This document shows positions 37,126 through 48,212 of a stretch of 64,000 bases of DNA, piece by piece. Both the position numbers and the translations under genes were made by a program. The stretch's first letter is position 1, and every line of letters begins with the position of its first letter. The notes beneath the pieces are model-generated. The model worked only from the letters and a program-made list of their open reading frames with translations, did no database searches and was not told where the DNA came from. The DNA lies in contig OU015528.1 of NCBI GenBank assembly GCA_907165065.1, forward strand, positions 75,125,474-75,189,473, in the 5' to 3' direction. The stretch comes from Caprimulgus europaeus. Lineage: Eukaryota > Chordata > Aves > Caprimulgiformes > Caprimulgidae.

Positions 37126-37195
37126 GCCAAATTCTGCTCTCACTTACACCGCTGTAAAAATTATAAGAATAAACTCCATTCAAGTCAATAAGCCA
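37126..37195. repeat. Relic of an old palindromic amniote repeat
   Basis: GGCCAAATTCTGCTCTCACTTACACCGCTGTAAAAATTA, then AATAAACTCCATTCAAGTCAATAAG, matches a dispersed amniote sequence I recognise as GGCCAAATTCTGCTCTCAGTTACACC...GTAACTCCATTGAAGTCAATGG. I cannot name the family. The self-complementary CCATTGAAGTCAATGG core suggests a fossil non-autonomous DNA element. Confidence 0.5.
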
Positions 37196-39878
37196 CAGTG
37201 AGATTAGACACTCATGTTTCGGAAACCTGCCAAAGTTATGTCTGTGCGACCAAGAGCAGAGTTCAGCCCTCACGCAGCAGCAAGCCCAGCAGCACACAGC
37301 TCACGGTGCTCGTCAGAGGTGTTTCCCAGCCAACTCCAAACACAACACACCATTATCATCTCCTTTGCCATCTCTACCCAACCTGAAACACAGCCATGCT
37401 CCAGTACAGGGAGCAGCTGAGACCCCAACACACACTCCGAGTAGCACACGTAGGCTTTTCAGCTCACAAAATCCCTGCTGAATCAAACAGGAGATTAAAA
37501 TTCCTTGGGACTCATACAGGTCTGGCACTCAAAAAGTGTCAGGGTGAACACTTTTAGCTGATACTTTTGCATTGCTGACAAAACTTTCCACTTTTCCAAC
37601 TAAAACACAGCTATTCTAACTACTAAGAAGAAAATTAACTCTATCCTAGCAAAACCAGGACACTGCAATCAGCTGTATTAATTTGAATTATCCTCTTGAC
37701 ATAAAGCTCCTGTGCCAACATTTTTGTCTGTGTCCCACAAAAATAGAAAAATATTATGGGTATAAATTGTATTCTTAATATGTATTTTCCAAAGCATGAT
37801 AAATCCCTAAAACTGAGCTCAAATTACATAGGCTATGATGAGGTTTTCAGATAAACATAGCTACATGCTTTAAGCAACACAAGGAAAGAAAATACAATGA
37901 TGTCATGGTCCAGCTCTGGTTCCTAGGTTCCCCCTTGTCTGCTCCTCCATCTCTGCTCCAGATTAGCCCACCCTCCAGTTATCCTGGTAGGAAACTACAG
38001 GCAGCAGACAGCCCTTAGTTGTGCAAGAAGTCCTTTGTCCACTGTGAAGTTCTGTGTTTTTATTTTTAGCTCTCACAAGTCCCAGGCTGACTCCTGGGCA
38101 TGTCTTCTTCCCCAGAGAGGTTTGCATGGGGGCTACCTCAGCACAGCCAACGGCCTGCTGACCTCTGGCAGAGAAGGATTAACCCTTACATCAGGGTCTC
38201 AGTGCTCAGGGAAAGAGCCATGTGCTAGGTTGGGGGATGCTTGTGCAAAGCCTGGGCAGGCTGGGTGAAGGAAACATCACTGGATGGGGAATAAAAGTTC
38301 TCTGGAGCACCTCAAGGTCTTTCATGCCTCTTTGCTTCATTTCCCACCAAAAAGCTGGTCTTGCCCAGCCTTCAAAAGCCAACTGTGAACACAGCCCTGT
38401 CCAGCAGCTCCCTAATGCCTCCTCTCAGGCTGTGATGGAGGAGTGACACGGAGAGCAGACATGGCTCAGTGGAGGCTCAACAGGGACACAGGGCACCAGC
38501 ACTGCTGTGAAAGAAGATGGTCAGCCATCAGTCTGGATTTCAAATTTACTCATGTGTAGCATCTCTAGTTATAGACAAGGAAGTAAATTCACCCCTTTAT
38601 GCCTGGCCACATGTACCCCTGTCAATACTGAAATCCCTGGTAAGGCCCTGGGCCATTTACATTAGCTGAGGGTAGCACAGATCACAGAGGACAGGGACCC
38701 GTTCTGCTACACTCACATGTGCTACAGGATATCAAGCAGCCATGCAGGGAAAACTGGTTTTTGCCAGCTTTTTGGGATGGGAGCTCACCCCTAGAGCAGG
38801 TCCATATACCCACTGCTGAACTTCTGCAGCCTACCCTCGGTGACGGAGGATAGAGGTGGGAGACACTTTTTCAGCCAGCACATGGATGAACACATCTTTC
38901 AGACTCAAACTCCACCCAAAAAGCTTAAGAGGAGGAGTACAGCATGAAAAAGTGGATTTCTGAATAATCTGAGCTGAAAGAGCAGGGCAGTGATTTAGCT
39001 GAAGGCATTGGTGAAGGCCAGACTCTGATTCCTGCAGTTAAATGGCCGAGAGGAACCAGGAGAATTGGCCAATAGGTATTATTAATAATAAAGCATGAAT
39101 CTATAGGAGAGATTACAGGTGGTTATAGCCAGCTGCTGCTAGCACAATGTTGACATAATTCCCACCTGGCTATTTATTCTTACAAAAGATCTGCTGATCA
39201 TCTCTCAACCCTCTGCAAGTTACCTGGAAATGGAAATTTAACACAAATTGCAATCAAATTTTCATAGCAAGCAGCTCTCCTGCAGAATCTCTCCTTGCAG
39301 TGAACAACAGCAGACAGCACTTGGCCACGATCTTTTAAAGTGGATTTCAAAGCAGTTTTGAAAAGAGGAGTATCCTGTTCTTTACCCTTAGTTATCAGAT
39401 GGAAAAAATGAAATTCAAAAGAGTTACAGGGTAAAAAAAGGTAATGACTATTACACTCATTAGACCATAATGTTTGGAGGCCAGCAGAACTAGTTTACAG
39501 ACCAGGTTCAGTTTGGGAAAGATATCACTGTTATTAAAAAAATAAAAATATCTCAATTTTCAAAGCAACATTCTCATTTTGCAGCACTCAAAAAGTTTTA
39601 ACAAATGAAGTGAAATATTTCACTTCAAAAATGATTTTTACCCAGATCAAAACTAAGCAAAACTATCCACCCAGCCCAAGTTAATTCATCACTGCTCCAG
39701 TTTTACATTATTCCCCCCTGAGTTTCCCCACAGAGATCCTCTTTTCTGTCTGGAAATTTTGTCTAAGGGCAAGAAGAAAGAACTGGCAATATGTACAAGA
39801 CTTTTGGGACATCCAAAGTTTTAGAAGTCCTGGTCAGTACAAATTCCACACGTGCAGCTCATGTGCAACCATTAATTT

Positions 39879-39940
39879 TTTTTTTTTTTAAAAACCCACA
39901 AAAAAACTCCAAAAAACACCCCACAAAAAAAAAACCCACA
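39879..39940. repeat. T13 followed by A/C-rich low-complexity tract
   Basis: A T run (39876 onward) is followed by AAAAACCCACAAAAAAACTCC and similar A/C blocks. No coding meaning; the open frame across it is an artefact of low complexity. Confidence 0.75.
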
Positions 39941-40352
39941 ACAATGTACAAAACCTGGCTCCAGACAAGTGTAGTAAATCCATCACATCCCAGGTGCAGA
40001 GGATATTCTGGGCACAGCAGACAGAGCGCACGCACAAAAATCCCAAATGGAAATAGCAGTGCTTTAACTCGTTATACTTGGTCTGTCTGGGGCCTTCCAG
40101 GGCGAGGATGAAGTGGTTCTGAGCTGTAGTCATCCCTCTACACTTACTGGGTTGTAAAGCAAATTTATATTTCTATTATTGCTTCTCCTTTAGCAGGACA
40201 TGTCACAATAGGATCACTAAAAATGAGGGGACAGTCTATACCACAGCCTCTTTATTTGTACCCAATAGGCTGGATTTTTTTGAATAAAGATTTATAAGCA
40301 AAAAGCATCTGAATCCACTTAATTTCACATTTTTTGTCAGCTGGCTACTGGG

Positions 40353-40399
40353 AAAAAAAAAAAAAAAATAAAAAATGTTTTTTTTTTTTCTTTTTTTCT
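40353..40399. repeat. Poly-A followed by poly-T
   Basis: A16 (40353-40368) is followed after ten bases by a T-rich run to 40399. The two form an inverted pair, and this is low-complexity sequence. Confidence 0.8.
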
Positions 40400-40489
40400 G
40401 CAAAGAAATCAGTTTAATGTGCTTTGAAGAAAAGATTAATTAAACTGAGCCTACAACCAGATCCAGATGAACCAGATCTGACTTCTCAG

Positions 40490-41560
40490 CAGAGGCACCG
40501 GCACGAAGTTGTCTCAGGACTCAGGCAGTCACAGCTGCTCAGCGCCGCAGCCGGTTCACCAAGTCGCCTTCTCCCTGAGAAGATAATTCAATCCCTCCTG
40601 TTGCCAGTCAGGTTAAAAATCAAAGCCTCATAAAACCAACACGTTTCTGGCTCTTGCGTGGCCAAGCGAGGTGATTGCCCTCCCGAGAGCTGCCTCCTGG
40701 TCGAGGGGACACACAGCAAATCACAGCAGAAGCGCCGGCCCCCAGCCCACAATAGCCCAGCACATCCATGCAGGACAGAAACACAAAATAAGGCAAGAGG
40801 CAAGCACTGACCAGCAGTGAAAATTACTCAGTTGGTGATTTTTTAAAGACTGCCACACAGGAGATACCTATAGATCTCATCTTCTTCCCACGTCACCCAC
40901 TAACTTCAGGAGAATCAGGAAACGGCTGGATTTTGTAGCCTTTAATCCCATCATGTCCACAAAATCAGTTTGCCTCTTCACATCTGCCTCGTTAAATGTT
41001 ACAGGAGAGTTCAGCAGCTTCACTCCACCAGTGGCCTCTTCCTTGGACTTCACAAATTCCCCAGGGTACACAGTCTGACACTTGCACTGTGTAAGTTTGC
41101 CAGACTTAAACAACATTTTCCTACTTGGACATGGGAGCAGAAAGCATGGAAAGTGCTCAGCAATTACTGGTGAATCTGGAAAATAACTTTATTTCTTTGT
41201 TTCAGTTGCTGCTGCTTAAAAGACACACGTGTCTGCGCTGTCCTCACTCCCCAGCCCATGGTATGGGAATTAAACCTTCTCAAGAAATGCCTCGAGGGTG
41301 GCTGCGCTTGGGCTATGGAGAGAAGGACCCAGACTGGCAGAGCTTTTCCTCTAGTCTTTCAGAATATTTTTCTTTTTCTTGTTTAAAGGACAGGCTGTGC
41401 TGTAACGCAAGGAGTTTGCGTTCAAGCAGCGTGCATTGCAGCTACGCAGCGTTTCACAGACAGACAGATCTTTCGGCCATGCTCCCTGCCAGCTGGACAT
41501 TGGCCAGCCCTGAACTGGAAACCATCTAACGACAAAGTCGGAGCTCACACAGCCCTGGAT
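40490..41560. promoter_or_regulatory. CpG-enriched intronic segment
   Basis: From 40495 to 40745 I count roughly a dozen CpG (for example AGCGCCGCAGCCGG and AGCGCCGGCC), and more follow at 41230-41545 (ACGCAAGGAGTTTGCG, CTACGCAGCG). The surrounding intron is CpG-poor. This could be an internal enhancer or alternative promoter; no exon with good protein features is visible in it. Confidence 0.35.
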
Positions 41561-41613
41561 ATGAGGATGCTGATCAGTGCTTCTCACTTTTCTGCAATCC
41601 AAGAATGATCACA

Positions 41614-41662
41614 CTTTTTTTTCCTTTTTTCTTTTTTCCTTTTTTCTTTTTCCCTTTTTCTC
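41614..41662 (+). repeat. Pure pyrimidine tract, 49 bases, (T5-8 CC/C)n
   Basis: Repeated TTTTTTCC/TTTTTTC units without a purine, continuing with few interruptions to about 41685. The tract has mirror-like symmetry and directly adjoins the CpG-enriched segment at 40.5-41.5 kb. Confidence 0.85.
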
Positions 41663-43152
41663 ATTGTTTTATTTTTTTCCCCCAGGCCACAAAACTATTT
41701 TGTGCAGCGATTTTCCTTTGAAGCCACCTAAGGAGCAACTCAAGCTCAGCACATCCAGCTATGACTCATATTTCCCCCACTCTCCTATCCGCCTCCAGTT
41801 TTATTTGGCCACAGTTGAGGGTTTTGAGGTTTGTTTTTCAAATTCTTGGGTGTTCTCACCCTCTGGCCCCCAACCATCCCTAAACCCCAGGCAGTGTAAT
41901 ACCAATGCAGCAAAGCTTCATGCAAGGGAGAGACAACAGTAACACAACTTCAAAGCCAACGGGGCACCAGAAGACCAAATCCAGCCATCGCTCCTGCACT
42001 TGACCATCCCCTCACCACAGAGGGAGGGAGATTTTGCCAACTGGAGGATGGTTCAGAGAAAACGGGGCTGAAGAAAGTCCCACAATGGAACTGGAATTTC
42101 CATTTCCCACCCACCCTCACCTTTGCCAACCCTCTTCTGCCAAAACCTAAATTTCCCTCAAGAAACAGCCGAGTCTCCCCTCTTGCTGATTTTACCACAT
42201 GAAGACAAAAACCAGGCTCTTGCATCACCCCCTAAACCAGGAGCAAAAAATTCCCACTGTTCTGCATAAATGACCCAGCAGTAATTTCAAGCAGATTGGC
42301 CATTTTGACGTGAAATCGCAGGATCCAAATCACCTTTCAGTGTAAATACCAACTGAGATAAAGAGCAGGCATGTGCTTTAAAAGCTTATAGTCAGTATGT
42401 ACATGAACAAAAAAATATCTCCCAACTGCAAAGAGCAATGATGACAGCTGTTTTCAAGCAAAGGCAGAGTTAATGTTTAATTACCAGTGGATGCTGCTTG
42501 TGCAGGGCAGATATGGTGGATCACACAATTTCCCCTCTGGGTAAAAAAACCAAACCAAAACCCAGTATGAAATTTTCATGGATGTTTTTCAGGAAAACAG
42601 TCCAAGTGGTGTGAGTGGGGATGTGTGTGATTTTACTTTTTCTTTTCAAAAGGTTATTTGTAAATGACCAACATTAAAAGAATCTCTTATTTGTGCCAAA
42701 TCCAGGGAAAGAGAACAGTGCTACTGCCATCCTCATAGGACTGAAAAAGGTCATCTTAAGTTTCCAGAGATAATTGGAAATCTGGCAAATAAAGGAAAAA
42801 AAAAAAGTGAAGATAATAAAATTAGGCCAAATCAAAATAATTCTGACTTTTGCTGGTGTTATTTAATGGAAGATTTTACATGCAGTAAAAGGACTGGGTC
42901 CAACTGAGAAAGGAGAAGCTGCTCTACTCATCCTATCTCTGGCACAGCTGGGATTAACCCACAAAAAGGACCCAGTTCTGCACAAACCAAACTGCCATGA
43001 ATTTAATTGCCTAGCAATAGTCCCAGTAACATGCTGCAAGATCAGAAACATGAAACACAACCAAGTTTTTCATGGGTGAATACAGACAAATCACATACCC
43101 ATATTTTCAAGCTGGCTGTTGATCAAGGTGGCCCAGTTTGAGGTACCTTTGG

Positions 43153-43197
43153 CCTAATTTCAGATGAATTAATCACCTGCAACTGAGCACCAGGGCT
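43153..43197. repeat. Possible relic of the same old palindromic repeat group
   Basis: GGCCTAATTTCAGATGAATTAATCACCTGCAACTGAGCACC resembles the GGCCTGATTTTCAGAGG...GAGCACCTGCAACTCCC form of the same group. It is short and diverged. Confidence 0.35.
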
Positions 43198-44659
43198 ATT
43201 AAATGTTGACTCTCACCTGTGAGACCATGAACCGGCAGGAAAAGAGCCTTATGGCAATATTTATATTACAAACGACGTTCACCCAGCTCAGTCCTTCTCA
43301 AACTGGTAGATCAGCTCCCCCAGCCTGGTGCAACAACTCTTGGTCTGTGTCAATCTTGGACTGGTTTCAGATGAGGTGGTGTTACCACAAGCCCCCTTGG
43401 TCATGCAGGACTCTGCTCCTCCATGCATCTCAGGACCCAAATGTCAGTGTCCAAGATGCTACTGAGCTGCCTACAGCTATACCATACCTATATACCATTT
43501 AATATCATTTAAGATCCTCATTGCTATTCCACCCAGCTTTCAGCTCCCACAGAGTGCCTGTCTCCAGCACGTCCAGTGTCACCCCTGCCAGCTTCATGTG
43601 CCTGTTTCAGGTGTCCTGGGACAGCACTGAAGGCCTAAATATAGGCAAATACACCCAACCCTTGTAGGTGCAGTGAAACTCATCCAGCCTCTTTACTGCC
43701 TTTAAAAAAAAAAAGTAATTCCTGGGAAACAACAGATTTGTCTGAAAAAGCAGCACTTTTCACAATATCTGCAGATCCTGCAATGCACAAGGTGAAGAGA
43801 AAATGTGTCCTTTCTTGTATTTCCTTAAGATTTCGAAAGATCACCAAATTTTATACAGTCCACCTAAAGCACAGCCTCAGATGAGAACAAACATGCAAGA
43901 AATTGTTTTTGTTCAAGGCCCAGTTTATTGCCTTGGGTTATTCTTTCTGCTACAGTCCTTTTCCCAGAAAAGCTAAAGCTACCCAAAAATAAAAACCAAC
44001 ACATTTCCTTTGCCTATGATGAAGGAAAGTTGTTTTTCTGAGCACTCAGAGTTTATTTTGTTTTTAAAGGATTTCTTGATTAAATAGGAACCTATTAATA
44101 TACTGAGTTTTCTTACTGCATTTTAAAAGACATTTCATGAAGGTTGGTGTTCCCTTATTGCAGTTTTTATGGAATTGAGAAAAATATTTATGCTGTATCA
44201 ACAGCGTGCTAAGCTAAATAGTTTTTTCCTTCTCACCCTGCCAAGATACTTCTGTGGTGATGTTTTACAAAATGACTTAGCAGGGTTCTGATTCAGGCTC
44301 GCTGTGGTTCAGTGATGGGTGGGTGCAGGATGCTGAGGGCCAGGCATCCCCACCAGATGCAGCTGCTTCTGCAACACCATCCCCACTGCTCAGGTTGCCC
44401 CATTTGGGCAAACCAGTGGCAATACCTGCTGGCACCAGTGTCCTGGCAGGACTGAGGTCTGACCCACAGCTCCCATCCTACACAGCTGCAGTGGCTGGGG
44501 AGATCTCCCACCCAAAACCATGGGCTGCCCTGACAAACTCTGGGTAGGATAGCAAACCTGGGCCCTTGCATTATGTACTGATGTACAGAAATGCAGAGGA
44601 CAACCCCTCAGGAAGACTGTTCGTGGTCACCTTACAGAAGTCCATATCAAAGGCAATTA

Positions 44660-44790
44660 AGAGCTTAATCTTTTAGCTCCTGTTTAAGTCCCTTTGACTT
44701 CACATCTCTGACTTCACATCTCTAATCGGACTTTAGCACATGCTCAGGGTTAAGCACACGTGGCAGCATGCTTAAGCAAATTAATCACGC
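44660..44790. repeat. Possible relic of the same old repeat group, with a 14-bp tandem duplication
   Basis: GTTTAAGTCCCTTTGACTTCA and GGACTTTAGCACATGCTCAGGGTTAAGCACACG followed by GCTTAAGC resemble the TTTAAGTCCCTTTGACTTCAATGGG...ACTTAAGCACATGCTTAAG form of this repeat group. Inside it TGACTTCACATCTC is present twice, end to end (44695-44708 and 44709-44722), an exact and therefore fairly recent duplication. Confidence 0.4.
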
Positions 44791-45611
44791 AGTAAACAAG
44801 GTGAAGCTTTAATAGATGTTGTAGTTGAACAGTGATTTTCCTTAAATTGCTAAGGAAAACTCACTTCAGGAAAGTCTCTAGGCCCATGTAAAAGCACAGT
44901 CATTATATGCTTTGTGAGTGGAGCAGTGGAAGTGTCTTGTAAGTAAAAAGCTGTGCTAATAAAATCCGAACGGAAAGATCCAAATATTGAGACCCTAATT
45001 CGGGAAGACATCACGGGTTTGCTAAATCACACCTCGTGCAACACACTATTTGAGAATACCACATGGTTTCTTGAGCATGGCTGCTCCTACCCACAGCCTG
45101 GGTGAGCATCCTCTTCTCTCAGGGCTCTTTGCTTATAGCAGCCACAGGTTGAAGGGTGAGACCTACAGCTACTCACCTTCTCTGCAAGCTTATGAGGAAT
45201 TTGACAGGACATCCATCATCTGGGACTGTTCTTCAAAGTGGAAAAAGACAGAGTGTTTTACCTTCCAACTATATAACTTTGCATAATAAAACTGTTTAGA
45301 CTTGGAGATTTTTCTGATGAATGCCAAATGCTCTACAGCAGCAGCCTTCACCAGCAGATCTAAATCATGCAGCTTAAATGAAAGGCTGCTTTACAATTTA
45401 TGCACAAACTTTACTCTTTTTTTGAGAATCAGAGGAAAAACTGAATGCACTCTGCCTACATAAAGGCTTTTTAAAACAGTAATGCTGCAGTGACTGGAAA
45501 CACAACTCTATTCCTGCTGCATCTCACAGGTACCACTTTTTTTCCCCCATGAAGACATGGAAATGAAGACATTCCTCCAATTGCCTTTAATTTCTCCAAT
45601 TGTTTTAATTG

Positions 45612-46736
45612 TGCAAGGCATTTGACACCACACCGTCCCACACAACATCCTTGTCTCTAAGTTGGAGAGGTATGGACTGGACAGATGGACCACTTGGTGG
45701 ATAAGGAATTGATTGGATGGTCACACTCAAAGAGTTGCAGTCAATGCTCAATGTCCAAGTGGAGACCAGGGATGAGTGGTGCCCTCAGGGGTCGGTATTG
45801 GGACTGGCACAGTTTAACATCTTTGTCAGTGACATCGACAGTGGGATCAAGTGCACCCTCAGCAAGTTTGCTGATGACACCAAGCTCTGTGGTTCAGTCA
45901 ACACATTGAAGGGAAGGGATGACATCCAGAGAGACCTTGACAGGCTTGAGAGGTGGGCTCATGCAAACGTCATGAAGTTCAACAAGGCCAGCTGCAAGGT
46001 CCTGCACCTGTGTCAGGGAAATCCAAGAACAAATACAGGCTGGGCAGAGAAAGGATTGCAAGCAGGCCTGAGGAGAAGGACTTGAGGGTGCTGGTGAACA
46101 AGAAGATCAACATAAGCCAGCAATTTGTGCTCACAGCCCAAAAGGCCAACCATATCCTGGGCTGCATCCAGAAAAGCGTGGCCAGCAGGTCGAGGGAGGT
46201 GATTCTGCCCCTCTACTCTGCTCTTGTAAGGCCCCACCTGGAGTACTGTGTTCAGTTCTGGGGCCCCCAACACAAGAGAGACATGGACCAGTTGGAACGA
46301 GACCAGAGGAGGCCACGAGGATGATCCGAGGGTGGGAGCACGTCTGCTGTGAGGACAGGCTGAGAGAGTGGGGTTGTTCAGCCTGGGGAAAAGAAGGCTT
46401 CGGGGAGATCTTACAGCGGCCTTCCAGTACCTGAAGGGGCTACGGGAAGGCTGGGGAGGGACTTTTGACAAGGGCAGGGTGTGATAGAACAAGGGGTAAT
46501 GGCTTCAAACTGGAACAGATATTAGGAAGAAATTCTTTCCTGTGAGGGTGGTCAGACACTGGAACAGGTTGCCCAGAGAAGCTGTGGCTGCTCCTCCCTA
46601 GAAGTGTTCAAGGCCAGGTTGGATGAGGCTTTGAGCAACCTGGTCTAGTGGAAGGTGTCCCTGCTGATGGCAGGGGGGTTGGAACTGGATGATCTTTAAG
46701 GTCCCTTCCAACCCAAACCATTCTATGATTTTATGA
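45612..46736 (+). mobile_element. CR1 LINE, 5'-truncated at the RT domain, about 1.1 kb
   Basis: The copy begins in the reverse transcriptase palm (GCATTTGACAC, the AFDT motif) and runs to the 3' end TTCTATGATTTTATGA. The frame starting at 45717 contains [18 protein letters not shown] and FADDTKL (FADD at 45867-45878, the catalytic YxDD-type box intact), then [20 protein letters not shown] frame change near 46020-46035 moves the reading into the frame that carries [43 protein letters not shown]-type sequence and WGPQHK. Near 46515 about 20 bp present in the 23.7 and 53.1 kb copies (the GAGGGGAGA block) is missing. The endonuclease and ORF1 are absent. It is oriented opposite to CAMK1D. Confidence 0.95.
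45717..46085 (+). pseudogene. CR1 reverse transcriptase palm fragment
   Basis: This 122-residue open frame contains the RT palm of the CR1 ORF2 protein: PQGSVLG (residues 23-29), [11 protein letters not shown] (33-43), KFADDTKL with the two catalytic Asp at 53 and 54, and the primer-grip side [13 protein letters not shown]. The N-terminal half of RT and the endonuclease are missing by 5' truncation, and the end of the frame is out of register with the consensus. It is a dead fragment of a reverse transcriptase, not a host gene. Confidence 0.9.
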
Positions 46737-47487
46737 ATTGTTTTTTGAAGGTGTTTAAAAGAGCTTAGTGCTTCAGGGTCACCGTGGCTACTCACCATGC
46801 TGCCTTCTGAAGTGATTTTCAAGAGGCACAAACATTGTTAGACATTAAAAAATACAATTAACTAACACATCGCTAATGCTACAGATGTATCTTTGAGATC
46901 ACATTGTCTTATCACCAGAGGGCTCTTCAGGGCAGTACAAATCCTTATCCCCTGCTCTGTAAATCCCACTCTGTTGGCAGCGTGATGCTAAAACCACTGC
47001 TATTTTCTGACTCCCACATATAACCTGGATTGCACAGGAGGGGAAAACTGCCTCACAGCTCTACAGTTCCTTCCAGTTGTCTCCCTAATGTCCATTCACC
47101 AATGAACCAATGCTGGAAAACCTATCAGCAGGCTGGACTTGACAGCTGAGAGACATTTCTGGAAGGTCTTTCTGCCCTGCTGGGATTCCCAGCACACTGA
47201 AAGATAACAACAATGTCAGAAAAGAAAATGCATTTCAGTTGGGTTTGCTCTCTTGGCCCATTTGTAGTGCTTTTGAGGTCAGGCAGTCGGTGGTATTTTT
47301 AGGAAAAGGAGCAGGTTCTTGCAGAAGCATGTCTCACACAAAGCATCATCTGCAACATGTCAGCATTACAGCTCAATTCTTAACACGCTCAGATACACCT
47401 TAAGGACAACAGAAGAGATTCTTACCACCTTACCTAGTACATTTTTAACATCTCACATAGCCACTTTAATTAGTTAGATCTCAAAGT

Positions 47488-47640
47488 GAGTTACAAAGTA
47501 GGTTGGTGACTGTTTGACAGATGGGGAAACCAGGCCAGAAAGGTGCTGCAACTTTTCCAAGGTCATGATAAAGCCCAGTGGCAAAGTAGAAGGGAAACTC
47601 AAGTCTCTCAAATAATTAGCTAGTGCTCTTCTACCCAATT
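47488..47640 (-). mobile_element. MIR/amniote SINE relic, antisense, about 150 bp
   Basis: The order ATCTCAAAGTGAGTTACAAAG, GACAGATGGGGAAACCAGGCCAG, CTTTTCCAAGGTCATGATAAAG, CAGTGGCAAAGTAGAAGGG and AGTGCTCTTCTACCC matches the antisense of the ancient MIR-type SINE (ACAGATGGGGAAACTGAGGC, CCAAGGTCAC, AGTGGCAGAG, AGTGCTCT). Several landmarks in the right order and spacing make this one of the clearer old SINEs here. Confidence 0.7.
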
Positions 47641-47722
47641 AATGCCTCTACCATTAGTCTGCATCATCTCCAAAACTCATGACTTTACAAAGTCCAATTC
47701 CTGACCTTTGTTCAGCTGCAGG

Positions 47723-47764
47723 TACCAGTATGGGGTTACCAATACTGGAGTACCAAAAATGGGG
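47723..47764 (+). repeat. 14-bp tandem repeat, three units
   Basis: Units TACCAGTATGGGGT (47723-47736), TACCAATACTGGAG (47737-47750) and TACCAAAAATGGGG (47751-47764) are head to tail with exactly equal length but several substitutions. This is a small, somewhat aged minisatellite. Confidence 0.75.
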
Positions 47765-48154
47765 TAACAACAACAGCAAGAACACTGGGCCAAAGAAACT
47801 GGTTGACAAAGTAAAAGGAGAACCTGTGTTTTTGCCATTACCCTCATCTGAGCTCTAACACACATGTACAGCCAGGAAGACTCTCCATATTTATGTTCAC
47901 TACTGAATCCTGCCCATATGAAGTATCACAAAGACAACTCCAGGTCAAGGACAATCCAGCCCTGCTGGGACACCAGGTATCTCAGACTAGGGACCCGCTT
48001 CTAATGCTAAGCCTGCCCATCTCCCTGTCTTCAATGGTATTTGGAAGACTCATTTCCCTGCATGATCCCAATTCTCCTCCCTGTTGCTGCCACATGTGAA
48101 CAGTGCAGAGAGGGAGCAACAATTCATAAACATCTCAAAATTGGTTTAACATTG

Positions 48155-48212
48155 TCTCATTGACATCAAAAGCTTAGTCTCACTATTTTTATTGAGAGCA
48201 GAGTTAGGCCGC
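48155..48212. repeat. Possible relic of the old palindromic repeat, opposite orientation
   Basis: TCATTGACATCAAAAG, then TTATTGAGAGCAGAGTTAGGCC, corresponds to the reverse of the 37.1 kb relic (CCATTGACTTCAATGG... AACTGAGAGCAGAATTTGGCC). The middle is shortened. Confidence 0.35.

Larger units (their letters stand above)
33791..45611. other. Intron, mostly unique sequence
   Basis: About 11.8 kb with the candidate element at 36.1 kb, palindromic repeat relics at 37.1, 43.2 and 44.7 kb, low-complexity tracts at 39.9, 40.4 and 41.6 kb and the CpG-enriched segment at 40.5-41.5 kb. No LINE copy is recognisable here, and no coding region is supported. Confidence 0.55.

Noticed and set aside
36710-37201. 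163-codon open frame on the plus strand
   Set aside because: Overlaps an old repeat relic at its end and shows no conserved motif.
46013-46492. 159-codon minus-strand frame
   Set aside because: Antisense shadow of the CR1 copy at 45.6-46.7 kb.
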